From: Vandiemenella viatica
Taxonomy: Eukaryota; Arthropoda; Insecta; Orthoptera; Morabidae
Assembly: GCA_031002005.1 (NCBI GenBank)
Contig: CM061920.1
Location: 107,815,447 to 107,879,446 of the forward strand
DNA: 64,000 nucleotides
Direction: 5' to 3'
Under the pieces are notes generated by a model. The model made no database searches, was not told where the DNA came from, and saw nothing but the letters and a program-made list of their open reading frames with translations. The translations under genes and the position numbers were made by a program. Below, piece after piece: positions 1 through 12,123 of this stretch; the first letter of the stretch is position 1; the number at the start of each line of letters is the position of its first letter.

Positions 1-654
1 TTGAAACTCCAGCAAACTGATGGTAAGCTAGTTGTGACAATAACTGAAAACCTTTGAATTTAAACGGCTATCAGCGGCTGAGTGTCAACTGCGGAGGATT
101 AGCTGCAATGTAATACGATGAATGATAACAAAATGCTACAATTTTTCATTACTAGCAAAGTTATTTCTTAAAAGAAGACTATCACAACTTTCGATAATTA
201 TAAGCAATGATGATGTTCTTTATTTGATAGTTATAAGAATAGGAATGAACTGATACCGTAAAAACAGTTTCCTTAACACGGCTGAGTGAAACTTCCATTT
301 CATGCTGTTTGCTTCAATAACTCATGGACTAATGAGCATAACTAAAACATTCTGAAGCGATTGCAACTTTAATTACATATCAATGAAGATTATTTACTGA
401 AAATTTTTCTTTAGGTGCTTACACTAAATTCTCTAAAATTATTTTCATGCCCCTTGACTTTTTAAATTTTATGCTGTAATCGTGTTAAGGCTAGTAAGAA
501 CTAAAGTAATGTCAGTTACAAATTTCTATGTTAAAGTGTTCAGAAGCTGTGAAGGTGTTTCAACCGTACGGACAAATGAACAATTCCACTGGAGTTTCGT
601 ATGTTAAAAGGCAGAAAATGCGCGTGTGCTCGTAATGACCTAGTGATAGGGTTT
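1..654. other. AT-rich stretch, no gene seen
   Basis: No convincing reading frame, RNA gene or bounded repeat was recognised here. The composition is the AT-rich background seen through most of the window. Confidence 0.5.
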
Positions 655-915
655 TTATTGGTTGGACAATCCGCCGCTATAGTAGCCGCCTTAACCTAAC
701 TCGATAGTCCTACCTGTTTAGGGGACCTACAGTTTAACGTGTAATCTGAACCACGGAATCGTTCTGGCGTAATTTACGTTACACAACAAGCTGTGCCAGA
801 GGTGAAGGTCGGATTAAGGTCCTTTGAAAATCCCAACCAAGACTGAGATTCGAACCGGGGACCTTTCGAACTCCACTCACACGCCTTAATCACTAAACTA
901 TCAGACAGCTCTCAT
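655..915 (-). repeat. tRNA-derived SINE-like repeat, family D
   Basis: Read on the minus strand, the right end carries an A-box-like stretch (TAGTTTAGTGATTAAGGC, 900-883) and, about 40 bases on, a good B-box (GGTTCGAATC, within 860-845). That spacing is expected of an internal RNA polymerase III promoter derived from a tRNA. A non-tRNA body of about 190 bases follows. I saw no clear target duplication, so the outer limits are approximate. It differs from the other SINE families in the window. A decayed tRNA gene is less likely because the sequence after the B-box does not close an acceptor stem. Confidence 0.5.
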
Positions 916-1617
916 TGCGCAGGTAAGAAACGTTAATAAAACCTGTAGCATATTAAGCAGTGTTAGGTAGTGTGCGACACACGATTGTCCCGAGGCATGC
1001 GAAACGCACGTGCGCGACCATGTGTGGGTGAGTCAGTAAAATGGTCGTGCTCAAACTAGCCTCAGCCCGAGATGCGTGCCTACCGGTTATCCTCGCTTCG
1101 CATGCATGGAAGAAAATGAAGACAGCAGCCAACCATTTCAAAATCTTTATATTATTCCATGAATGTATAATTGTCAATATTTTTTTTGTCTTAAATGTAT
1201 AAAGAAACATTCAACAATAAATTGTTATATAACATTAGTGTATAGTAGTTTTTAGTACCATGCTTTAGTTCTTAAATCTACAAATAAATCGTTAATATTG
1301 TCTTATGTTTTTTATCTTACCACACTATTGCATAATTTTCAAGAATATGATTTATTTTCTAAGTTGGTGGTATAATTGACAAAAATAAGAATTTGTTGTT
1401 AAGGTTTTAAAGAAGCTGTAAACTACGACTTATTTTTAGCTTAGTAGAGGAATATGTATCTAATGATCAAAAATATGCTTTTATACCTACCTTTATGTAA
1501 CCTTTTAATACTTCCATTAGCACATCACACTCTTCTGGAACAATTGCTGAAATTGTCTGTTTGGATATACGGAACAAGTACTGTAAACTTGTATATGAAT
1601 CTCCACTTGTTAATATT
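916..1617. other. No gene seen
   Basis: AT-rich sequence with only chance short frames. Nothing bounded was recognised. Confidence 0.45.
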
Positions 1618-1625
1618 ACTTTGAC

Positions 1626-1843
1626 TTTTTTTTATGACATTCGGCAACTTAGGCCATACAGCCAGCTCAGTGTGACTATCGTAGTTTCCAGTGAATCAGT
1701 CATCCACTATATATATTCATATATTGCAGCTTCTAAGTATGGACACTACAGGACGGACAGGACATTCACACAGACACACAAAACTTAAACAGCCGTGCTC
1801 TCGGCCGGACTCGAACCGGCGACCTACGCTACCGAGGCCGGCA
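1626..1843 (-). repeat. tRNA-derived SINE, family B, with target duplication
   Basis: On the minus strand it begins GCCGGCCTCGG, then has a B-box (GGTTCGAGTCC), a body containing GAGCTGGCTGTATGGCCTAA and an A-rich tail (the T run at about 1626-1634 on the plus strand). The 8-base direct repeat ACTTTGAC lies at 1618-1625 and 1844-1851 and is the likely target duplication. Two more family B copies lie at 3608-3827 (minus) and 38395-38620 (plus). The part of the head that should hold the A-box is shorter here than in the 3.6-kb copy, so this copy has a small internal deletion. Confidence 0.8.
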
Positions 1844-1851
1844 ACTTTGAC

Positions 1852-2826
1852 GTTATAGTGTCTCGCATATATGTATCTTTCATTTTGACGATAGGCTCAA
1901 TTCGATTCAAACGATGTTCAAAGCATTCAGTGGCCTTAAGCACAAAATTTGTATTATCTTCGCAAGTTATATCCTTCAAAAGTCTGTTGGTAAAGGTTTT
2001 CCACCCACCATCGTGGGCGACGTTTAACCTTCCGTTTCGGTAAACAGAAATTAATCAGAATATACCCAGCGGCGGCCATTTGCATGTTTCGTAGTGGCGG
2101 AGGCGTGCTGTGTGCAACGCTTTTTTGCATGCGCCGATCTGATTGCAATACATGCCTCATAGCGATCTCATATCGAGCTATTTGACTAATGGAACTCCCT
2201 TTGAGCAGTGCCGACCGGTGTCGACTGATCCATTGTTGCAAAATTGCCTCAATGTACCCATTTTTAAAAAATACGTCGTGCCTGGAGACTGGGCTCACCT
2301 CAATAACTCGGCAACCTTCGGTGAGTTTCGATAATTCCCGAAGTGTTTGTTACACTGACTGCAACCACAGTGCTGCTTGGCTAAGCAGGAAATTTCAAAT
2401 GAATAACTGCTTTGACTTTATTATCGCTTATACTGTTAAAAGGAAGTGTAAATTTCAAATAAACAAGTGAATTAGATTTTATTTGCACTTATATTGTTAA
2501 AGGAAAGTGTAACTGCGACGCCAAATAAAAGCCAATTGTCTGTTATGGAAGTAACTGCACAAAAATACATTTTTTTTAATGCCGGGCAAAGATTAAAAAT
2601 ATTACAGTGGTAAGTTAGTTTAAATTTATATGTTGCTTTTTATTTATTTACGACGACTAAATGGAGAAATTAATTTAAGGAGAAGATCATCTGATCTTTA
2701 CGCTATATTCTGTGTAGCAGTTACTAGAACCAAGTGACAACATATCCTAATATTTTTTTCCACAGAAGCTAACAAACATGGAAATTTATTAAAACTTAGG
2801 GAAAGTGTATTCGAAACGTAAGTAAT
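1852..2826. other. No gene seen
   Basis: Short overlapping frames occur on both strands around 1950-2470, but none shows a recognisable domain or a long enough run to be called coding. Nothing else was recognised. Confidence 0.4.
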
Positions 2827-2839
2827 CACGAAATATGTC

Positions 2840-3067
2840 GGTCGCAAGAACGGAGAATTTCCCGGCGTACGACTGCAATGAAATCTTCACCGTTGTACCG
2901 CCGGATTGTGTTGTGAAAACACGATATTTCGACGACTACTCTCGCCGACTTCCTCAGGTGCGGAGACACCTGTACTGGGCCGCACCTAAGGAAGACGGTG
3001 GAGGTAGTCGTCGAAATATTGTGGTTTTACAACACAATCCGGTGGTACAACGGTGAAGATTTCATTG
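2840..3067. repeat. Palindromic fold-back insertion flanked by 13-bp direct repeats
   Basis: Two arms of roughly 67 bases (2874-2940 and 3003-3069) are near-perfect inverted copies, sharing for example GAAATCTTCACCGTTGTACC. The loop between them is itself partly self-complementary around GGTGCGG and CCGCACC. The 13-base direct repeat CACGAAATATGTC at 2827-2839 and 3068-3080 brackets the unit and overlaps the right arm by two bases. I do not recognise the family. A foldback or MITE-type insertion, or a template-switch inverted duplication, would each produce this layout. An open frame across it is only a by-product of the palindrome. Confidence 0.6.
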
Positions 3068-3334
3068 CACGAAATATGTCAATCAAATAAATAAAAGTTA
3101 TTATTTAAAAAAATATGTTTTACTTTGCAACTTTTTCAATTAAATAAAAATTTCCGTCGAATAATATTAAATGTAGTTATTTAAGAAATTCGAATAAAAT
3201 ACTCTGAGAATCTAATTAGAGAAAGTTTACTAATATCACGAAAAATATCGATAAGAAAGTTAATAATTAACCTCTGTTCCTTAGAAACTTTTCCAGAACA
3301 AAATGCTACTATTTCAGAAGTTATTTAAATGAGT

Positions 3335-3590
3335 AGTGGTCCAGTGCGCTGAGGCACGGCACACTGGACTGGGGAGGTACAACGGTACCAGGAACGAGCC
3401 CTGCGTACTGGCCGTCCTAATTGCAGTTTTGAGGCGGTATCCCCGCAATCATCTCAGCGAATGCCAGGACAGTACCCAATCTCCACTCCATAAGCTACAT
3501 ATTTCATAAACGGAAGACACACGCAAAGTTGCACGTTTCGCAGGCAGACAACAGAAGACTTTCATCCAATAGATTAGGTGCGCCGAGCCT
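3335..3590 (+). repeat. Dispersed repeat, family C (SINE-like)
   Basis: The middle and 3' part matches a second copy at 24700-24960 in order: a CGCAATCAT/CGTAATCAC block, then GAATGCAGGGACGG-type sequence, then TAAACTACACATTT and an AAAGACAC block. A body following a variable head is typical of tRNA-derived SINEs in this window, but I cannot see clean A and B boxes in this copy. The limits are approximate. Confidence 0.5.
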
Positions 3591-3607
3591 AACAGGCCCG
3601 GTTACAC

Positions 3608-3827
3608 ATTATTCGTTATTATTTTTATTTTAATCGTATTCGGCTGCTGAGGCCATACAGCCAGCTCAATGTGATTTGTTGCTAGCAAATATTCACACAT
3701 AGACACTATAACTCGGATACAACATTTACACACACAACACTTTAACACCCATGCCCTCGGCCGGACTCGACGGCGACCTTCGGCACGTGGAGCTACCACC
3801 TTAGCCCCTAAGCTACCGAAGCCGGCA
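3608..3827 (-). repeat. tRNA-derived SINE, family B, with 11-bp target duplication
   Basis: The minus strand starts GCCGGCTTCGGTAGC, carries the tRNA-like head (GCTCCACGTGCCGAAGG) and family B body (TGAGCTGGCTGTATGGCCT), and ends in an A/T-rich tail. The 11-base repeat CCCGGTTACAC at 3597-3607 and 3828-3838 is a perfect target duplication. That makes this one of the best bounded SINEs here. The B-box region has lost a few bases compared with the copy at 38.4 kb. Confidence 0.88.
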
Positions 3828-3838
3828 CCCGGTTACAC

Positions 3839-4328
3839 TTCGAGCAAGAATTCAGTTCCTTCCCCCCCCCTTTTCCACTTGTGGTGGGGACGTGGGGTGG
3901 CCAGTGTTTACGTGGTCCTTGGTAGATGAAGTGTAGGAAGAAAAGAATTACTAATTATCACTGGAGTTTTCAAAGACGTAGTGGCAAACAAGGTAGCATA
4001 GGCATTTATAAGTGAATTATTATCGTACACTACTGAATTTAGATTCTAGAGTACTGTAACATCATTTTCCCACTGCATCTTTTCTATTACATTGTTCAAC
4101 TGAGAGCTTTTGATGCTTGAAGGAATGGTTGCGGCTAGTTTAAACTGTTGCTGCATTGTTCCTGTTCTACCGTGCAACACTTTTTCCTTTTGCAAAATTT
4201 TCTGTGTTCTATTGTATTTTTTGTATCATATCGCTGAATATATATTTCAAAATCGCATCAAATTTTAGTAGTTAATTTCAATTTTTGTAATCCTACAGAG
4301 GAAATAGTATGCAGGTATATCGTGGACA
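3839..4328. other. No gene seen
   Basis: AT-rich spacer with a run of C at about 3862-3870. Nothing else was recognised. Confidence 0.45.
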
Positions 4329-4330
4329 TA

Positions 4331-5734
4331 CACTCCTGGAAATTGAAATAAGAACACCGTGAATTCATTGTCCCAGGAATGGGAAACTTTATATACACAT
4401 TCCTGGGGTCAGTTACAACACATGATCACACAGACAGAACCCTAGGCACATAGACACAGGCAACAGAGCATGCACAATGTCAGCACTAGTACCGTGTATA
4501 TCCTCCTTTCGCAGCAATGCAGGCTGCAATTCTCCCATGGAGACGGTCGTAGAGGTGCTGGATGTAGTCCTGTGGAACGGCATGCCAAGCCATTTCCACC
4601 TGGCGCCTCAGCTGGACCAGCGTTCGTGCTGGACCTGCAGACCGCGTGAGACGACGTTTCATCCAGTCTCAAACATGCTCAATGGGGGACAGATCCGGAG
4701 ATCTCGCTGGCCAGGGTAGTTGACTTACACCTTCTAGAGCACGTTGGGTGGCACGGGATACATGTGGACGTGCATTGTCCTGTTGGAACAGCATGTTCCC
4801 TTGCCGGTCTAGGAATGGTAGAACGATGGGTTCGATGACGGTTTGAATGTACCGTGCACTGTTCAGTGTCCCCTCGACGATCACCAGAGGTGTACGACCA
4901 GTGTAGGAGATCGCTCCCCACACCATGATGCCGGGTGTTGGCCCTGTGTGCCTCGGTCGTATGCAGTCCTGATTGTGGAGCTCACCTGCACGGCGCCAAA
5001 CACGCATACGACCATCATTGGCACCAAGGCAGAAGCGACTCTCATCACTGAAGACGACACGTCTCCATTCGTCCCTCCATACACGCCTGTCGCAACACCA
5101 CTGGATGCACGATGTTGGGGCGTGAGCGGAAGACGACCTAACGGTGCGCGGGACCGTAGCCCAGCTTCATGGAGACGGTTGCGAATGGTCCTCTCTGATA
5201 CCCCAGGAGCAACAGTGTCCCTAATTTGCCGGGAAGTGGCGGTGCGGTCCCCTACGGCACTGCGTAGGATGCGACGGTCTTGGCGTGCGTCCGTGCGTCG
5301 CTGCTGTCCGGACCCAGGTCGACGGGCACGTGCACCTTCCGCCGGCCACTAGCGACAACATCGATGTACTGTGCCCCACATGTTGAGCAATTCGGCGGTA
5401 CGTCCACCCGGCCTCCCGCATGCCCACTATACGCCCTCGCTTAAAGTCCGTCAACTGCACATACGGTTCACGTACACGCTGTCGCGGCATGCTACCAGTG
5501 TTAAAGACTGAGATGGAGCTCCGTATGCCACGGCAAACTGGCTGACACTGACTGCGGCGGTGCCCAACGGCTGCGCAGCTAGCGCCCTTCGACTGCCAAC
5601 ACTGCTGTTTCTGGTGTGTCCGCTGTGTCGTGGGTTTGATCATTGCTTGTACAGCCCTCTTGTAGTGTCCGGAGCAAGTATGGTGGATCTTACACACCGG
5701 CGTCAATGTGTTCTTATTTCAATTTCCAGGAGTG
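4331..5734 (-). mobile_element. Tc1-like DNA transposon, complete ends, inactive
   Basis: Perfect 27-base terminal inverted repeats (4331-4357 and 5708-5734, beginning CACTCCTGGAAATTG) are flanked by TA dinucleotides at 4329-4330 and 5735-5736, the target duplication of the Tc1/mariner superfamily. At 1404 bp it is close to the usual 1.3-1.7 kb for Tc1-like elements. Its single gene is on the minus strand and is broken. Intact ends mean it could still be moved by a transposase supplied in trans. Confidence 0.95.
4486..5490 (-). pseudogene. Tc1-like transposase, DDE type, broken
   Basis: This would encode the enzyme that cuts and rejoins the surrounding element at TA sites. The start at 5490 (MPRQRVREPY) leads into a paired helix-turn-helix DNA-binding region (FKRGRIVGMREAGWTYRRIA). 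The catalytic domain follows in another frame: a FSDESRF block near 5037-5057, FQQDNARPH with the second Asp, and SPDLSPIEHV with the Glu. A TGA at 4669-4671 sits just after HV, where Tc1-family proteins normally have Trp, and the sequence then continues to the family C-terminus, ending at 4486. At least one frame change separates the N-terminal and catalytic parts, apparently from small deletions near 5100 and 5375. The copy cannot make a working protein. Confidence 0.9.
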
Positions 5735-5736
5735 TA

Positions 5737-6424
5737 TTACTGCTTACTTCGTCCTGAGATAATAGTTGCTATATTTTGTACTTTTCCTGTGTTCGGCCTG
5801 TGGGTATTTAGGAACTCAGCTATTATATTTGAGATCGCTCTGGCTTATGAAATTATTTAAACTTTTTTTAAAGTTTATGTAAAAAGTTAATTAGGTTTTG
5901 ATGTGGAATGAAAATGCTTGATTGTTTTTATTTACAAAGGTTGAGCTACTACACTTTTTACACACAGAACATTTCAGTACTGGCAGTCGTGAGCTGTCTC
6001 ATTGCTCAGCTACCTAAGCGTACTGCCAGTCGTGAGCTGTTCGCCTGTTTGTTTCAGAGTAATGAGTGCTGTGGCCGTGACAGAGCGTTATCCTGGCGTG
6101 TGGTTGGTTGCGCGGCACTTTGTGGCTTGCTTGACGCTTTTTCGAGATCAAAGCTGAATGTGTCAAAGCGTCCCTGGAACGCGTCTAAACTAATTTTGGA
6201 GAGCCACCGCTATCAGAAATAGTACTTTTGTCCATCGTAGTAATGTGACAACTGAAAACAAAAAATAACCTGAACTGCTGAACAATGAAAAGTATAATAT
6301 ATATATATATATAATTTTGTGTATCAGCTGGGTACAAACTAACATACGCGAGCAAGGACTGCAGATATCCTAGCCTCCAGCCACTCTCTGTATATACAAA
6401 TATCACTACCTAACATTTTTTGTT
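5737..6424. other. Spacer with a 43-bp-period duplication and an AT microsatellite
   Basis: CAGTCGTGAGCTGT occurs at 5984-5997 and again at 6027-6040. A (TA)n run lies at about 6297-6313. A 104-codon frame at 5908-6222 spans the duplication but shows no domain, and I do not call it a gene. Confidence 0.5.
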
Positions 6425-6660
6425 TCACGCGGTTGGTGTGCCTTGCACTTGGAAGGGTTTGAACTACCGTCTCGAAATGCAGTTCGGTTTTCCATTGTTT
6501 CCCGAAATGAATTCAGGATAGGTTTTTAAGGCTATGGGCAAATCCCTTCCCATTCCTTGCCTTCAATCCTTTCCCGCCAATAATGAGGGCGAAAGGCAGT
6601 ATGTTATCGGCGGCAACTACCTTTATCAGCATTCTCGTGCTACGATAATATCCCCTTTCT
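6425..6660 (+). repeat. Degenerate tRNA-derived SINE, family A
   Basis: The order of family A blocks is kept (CGGTTTTCCATTGTTTCCC, then CTTCCCATTCCTTGCC and CCTTTCCCG), but the tRNA-like head is eroded: the B-box reads GGTTTGAACTACC. Compared with 40442-40687 it is an old copy. The limits are approximate. Confidence 0.5.
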
Positions 6661-9600
6661 TAAGATTTGATCCAAAATCTCCGTACTCCGTTACTCGATT
6701 CAAACTGCCACGCAAATAGTTGTTTCAACAATATTCACCTCTTTCATCTCGTTGTAGCATCTCATTAAGATACTGTAATAAATATTGACGACACAAAGTG
6801 TATTTTTCTAGATTTTCACTCTCTCTCGATTTAATAATAACTTGACGATTTTATCACATTCTCAGTTTAAAAAATTAACTCGCACTAAATACGCACTAAA
6901 TCGAAAATCACGACAGTATCTTTATATGCTCTATCATTTAGAAATATTTTTAAAACCAACCTTTGACAAACCACCAATGGTGTGATACTATTAAGCAAAA
7001 TACTTGATGCTACTACGCAACTGGATTGCAGATAAATTTCACATTAATTAACTCAAAATTCGGTGTGCACTTCGCATAAAAGAGTTTTAGACAAAAATAA
7101 TTAAATTTTGGTCACCACAGTATCGTTATAACTAATTTCTTTTCTGCAGCTGCCAACAAAATAAAATTTTATTCTCACACCAGCGCAACAGAAATGTTCG
7201 TTGCCTTCGCTTTTTGCCTTTCTCGTCATTGTGTAACAGCAACGAAACTTATTTTATATTACTGTTACGTGAAAAATTAATGGTTCACCGCTGATAATGC
7301 CATCACAAAGGTGGCAAAACGCCTTTAGCAAAATCTGTTGCGCAGTATTTTCATTGTAATTTAAAAACTGGAAATGCACTTTTGTTTTTAAATATGTGTG
7401 TAGTAAATGTTAGATTTTAGGAAAATGTTTTGATTAGTTTGAATACAACATTTTCAAGAAAAACTTTCGTTAAGAGTAATACGAAATCAAAGCTGTCGTT
7501 TTGCCCATTTATTAGAAATCGATTGGTATTAATCACACACACTGGAGACACTTTATCCTCGAACGTCGTAAAAATTGGTTACTCTTAGCAGAGTATTCAA
7601 GCTGACGTCTGAAACAAAAGGGCGCTAATAGAAGAGAATCCAGCAGTTATAAACACCAAATTCGCACAATGTCAAGCCCATATAACTGTTTCAGGGAGTA
7701 TGAAACTTCTTCACATTACAAGGACTGGAGCTCAAATTACTCTACCGCGAATATGTCTAACAGCAACATTATCATAATAAAGCACTATGAATTGACTATG
7801 ATGGTTAAAAAAGAAGAAATTCCTAAACCAGATTGAAGTCATTTGCAGTGGTAACTTTACGCTACATTAGACTAGGAATACAACACTAAGGACAATAGTT
7901 AGAACCGTCATTAATATCATAATGATGTTAAGGTGAATAGATTTAATATTAAGGGTCATATACACTAGATTGGATATTGGAAAGCAGACATTTTGTCTTG
8001 GTGAATATGAAATGTTGAACTCCTGGCACCGCGGTGACAGTTACGCAAAATAACTTTGTGAAACTAAACTCTGCTCAGGTAGCACGCATACGAGTTAAAG
8101 CGAATCTGCTGGTCTCTCCCCAGAGACAAACTTTAATAGTTGGTATAACCGACAATATCTGAACTGCTTAAGAAAGCCATGGTTGATGATATATCGTTAA
8201 CTTAAATTAATATTGATAAATACTAAAATATTTTACTTCAGCCTAAAAGAGTGTTGATGACGGCCAGACAGTTCATGTATGGGAAAATTAAAAAAGCAAA
8301 AATAATGTAATAAATACACAATTATTACTTACCTACATACGTTAAATGTTCATAAAATGCAAAAATCTATACAGGGTACATGTCTGTCGGTGGGAGTATC
8401 CTTCGGTCTTGCTTATAGCGGATTGATAACAAACAGCTAACGGATAAGAAAAGAGATAAAAGGTACCATAGCTTTCTGCAATTTGTTCTACTGTCATTAC
8501 CATTTGTGACACTACTGTAAAGCTTTATTAAAAAGGAAAAAAAAAACCTTTGCTGACAGTGAAAATTGAGTACACGAGAACGACTCGGTTAGTTACAGCA
8601 AAATACGTAGTTTATTTTGTGTTAAAGACCTGATGACAGAATGTCATGTTGCCGCTATCACCGTCTCTGTATTGGATGAAACTTTATTCGAAAGTGAAAT
8701 CCGAACCACGGAGCGTTCACAGCGTACTCCATATTACAAAACATTCTTTGGTGAATGTGGTTTTTAGTGGAAATAAAAATTAAGAAAAACATGGTAAAAA
8801 AGAAATTTTTTCTGGAATGATTAGTAAATCACAAAGTCGAATGGTGGGTGAAATACGACACTTGTGAGGAGCAGTGGTATTAATCGTTTCACTACTTCTC
8901 ATTAAGGACGTGCTCATTAGATTTAATGACACGGGATGTTAACATGCTTTAAATACAGTTTCGATGGTGTATGAAAACAAAGTTCCTACTGGTAGAAGAA
9001 CCACGGTTCACGGTAGCTCGCTTTTCTGTCGAAAATAATGTAACTAATATTAATTACAGGGCATTGCAAGTATAAGGATACCACCGCAACACAGTCATTC
9101 CTGTTGTTGCTTCCTACAAACACTGGAGTGTTAATAGAGACGTTTGGAATATGCGCATATTTACGTAAATATTAACCAACAGGTAGTCAGATGAGGTGCT
9201 CAAGCAAATTGATAAAATGCGACATAAAGTAAATAACAGATTCCAGGTACCAAGAAAACTATGGTCACCAATTATTGCTTTAAAAACAATCACACTATTT
9301 CAACAGCCTAAGCAGAGGACACATTACAGAGCTATAGTTGCTGTTAAAAATGGCAACTGTTTTGTGAGAATATACTGTACACAGAAATCTTTAAAACAGA
9401 TACAACAGATACAAGTGAGGTAATATACCTAGCTCACATTTCCTTGTACGATGAATGCGGTGCAGATGATTCTTTAAGCACTCATCATGATCTGCGATAG
9501 CGACTCTGCAGGCGTTTTAGTGTATTAAGAGCTCGACAAATGAAATTTCAGTCTCTTTATCCGATTCAAGGTCACCGTAGTATTTCTTGTAATATTATAA

Positions 9601-12121
9601 AAGGAAGATGTATTAACTGTCACGTATCTTAGTGGTTGCACGTTCAGATCCTGTTGAATTCGGATAATTTTAAGAGCTCTTTTTGATAATATGAACTACG
9701 AGTTTCCATATTTCGGGGTTCACGTTAACAGTAGGATCAACCACTACAGAGACGGAATGTGCAGCAAGTCGAAACTCCTTCTCCAAGTAGTCAGAACACT
9801 TTAATTCACCTTACACGATCCAAGTAAGTGTTATAGCTAATTGCAGCAATTATTATCACGACAGTGAAAAGGCATATAAATATAGATTAAATAAAAAATT
9901 ACGATTCGCTGTCTTTCGACTGAGCCAACGTTTGTGTACAATTCAGCAATCAGTCAATCAATCGAGTTTTGCGCATTTATTTTGGCTCAAGCCGTTGTCC
10001 AACTGGCTACTTAATACAGGAATACATAAGATCCATATTGGTGAATATGTATACAGGTGCCACCGCCGAAATTAACAAGTTTTAATCATGTTATGATACA
10101 AGCACGCAACTACTAATCTAATCACACGGACAATCTGTTTCCACATCACGTTCTAGTTTCACAACTGGGTGTATTGTCAACAAATTCCATTTTCCGCGCA
10201 ACAGGGAGACCAAAGCACTGACATACACCGTACACAAGGCTAGTTTATATATATTGTAGCTTTGCCAATCGCCAGTTGCGGTCGATGAGAAGAAACAGTC
10301 GTATCAGTACTGACTTGGAAGGATTTCATGATTTCATGTTAATCCGTACCTAGATAGCAGGACAGAAAGCCAAAGCCTACGTGAAGGAACGCTGGACTCA
10401 CTTCACCGTTCACCTTCCTGTCCCCTTCGACAGGAAATGTGTCACCAAACAGCCGCACGGAAAAACAACAGTTGAGATTTTTATATGTAATGAATCAGAG
10501 AAGAGGGTGAATTTTAATGTGAAATAGAAATATTGTATACGTTACTTAGAACATACACAAGTTCTTATATCTCCAGATTATGTATATCCAAAATTGATAA
10601 AGGAAAACTACTTACGTCTATACATCGTTTAATTGTTTTAGCTGCTGAAATTTCAAACCATGTTCCTTTATTCGGGTTTTGACCTGCGCTTTGTTAATGT
10701 TTAATTGCGACAACGTACCGCCCGAAGACGCTCGTATTCTTCAGCTAAAACGGTGGCGCTATTAAACATCAATAAGACGCAGCCTGAAACCCGATTGAAG
10801 AAACAAGGGGGGAGTGGAAAAATGAATTAAATTGTTGGGAAAAAACATCCAATGATAATTTTTAAAAAAAAAATAGAAGAATAGTTAACAGCAAATATAC
10901 TACGCAAACATAACATAACAATGACACAATATGCCAAGACGCTGTATATATTGTATATGCGTATATTCACAGATAATTGTGAAAAACGGATATATGCCAT
11001 TTGCAAATATCCGTCCATTAAAAGAGACATGGATAAGTTTTAGTTTACGAACTGACTGAACTATCTGCATGTAATGTGAGCAGTATAATAGTAACAGAAC
11101 GTTGAGTGAAAGGGAACTTTTTGCACGATCCGGCAAATTTCTCATGGCCACTACGTTTCAGTAGAGTCCATCATTAATGTTTATTAACACTCATCATTTA
11201 TTGAAAAGAAAAAAATTACAACAACTGGCTAGACTTTTCATCATGCATAAAACAAACAATAGATAAACTGCTGAAATTAGAAGCAGTATATCATAAACTT
11301 CAAGGCAGTAAATAAAAGCTAACACGACTCAGTTAGTTTCCGCTACACTCCGGTGCAGTGTTGAACTCGTGCTTCTTATCTAATAGTTTGCGATGGCATA
11401 TCAGTATCGCCTGTGGGTGGGAGGAATATAAACAAAAACTAAAGAGTAGAACATGGTAATTTTTGTTTAGTTATTTTCTTAAAATACAAGTTTTGCATGC
11501 GTCAGCTCACATTACTTCGCTCACGGAAATGTCCAGTTCTGTGTCAAAGACTTGGTATTTTCAGTTGTTCAGTGATCTTGAGCAAATTGAAATAAATCTT
11601 TCGATAAATTGAGCTGGATTCCGAGGTATGACTTGAGTATATTACTGGTTCTCCCCTGCAGGTACGGTATTTCCAATAAATTGTCATTTTTCCTTCTTCG
11701 TAATTTTCCTGTATGATATTCAATACATTTTTATATTTGGTCATACTCCGCAGTAGGTAAAATTCATACATCAGGCCTACAAATTACTCATAGACTGTAT
11801 TTAAACTATTATTCAGACAATTAATTTACATAATGAATAGAGAACGATACAGCGGCTTTAAAGGCGAAACTCCAAGCAGTGAGTATTGATGCGGCCTCTA
11901 GCAGTTCTAAAGTAACATTAAATCTACTATCCATGTGTTCAGACCGATTGTTTATTGCGGAAAGGTGGCTACCTGAAACTCAAAAGGAGTAAAAAGGACA
12001 TTAACATAGCCGGCTCCAGTAGTTTGAACTCAACTTGTATGCAGCGGTTGCTTGACACGCAGGGGCACCAGATATTTGTGGTAACTGAACATTTCTCCCC
12101 TTATTCTGTTATTAAGCTAGA
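6661..12121. other. Long AT-rich stretch, no gene seen
   Basis: About 5.5 kb without a convincing gene, RNA or bounded element on either strand. The longest frames are around 75-83 codons and show no domain or composition that suggests coding. Confidence 0.45.
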
Positions 12122-12123
12122 TA

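Noticed and set aside
2835..3056. 73-codon open frame
   Set aside because: It lies across the arms of the palindrome and is explained by the inverted repeat.
4843..5352. 169-codon plus-strand frame
   Set aside because: It is antisense to the Tc1 transposase and has no features of its own.
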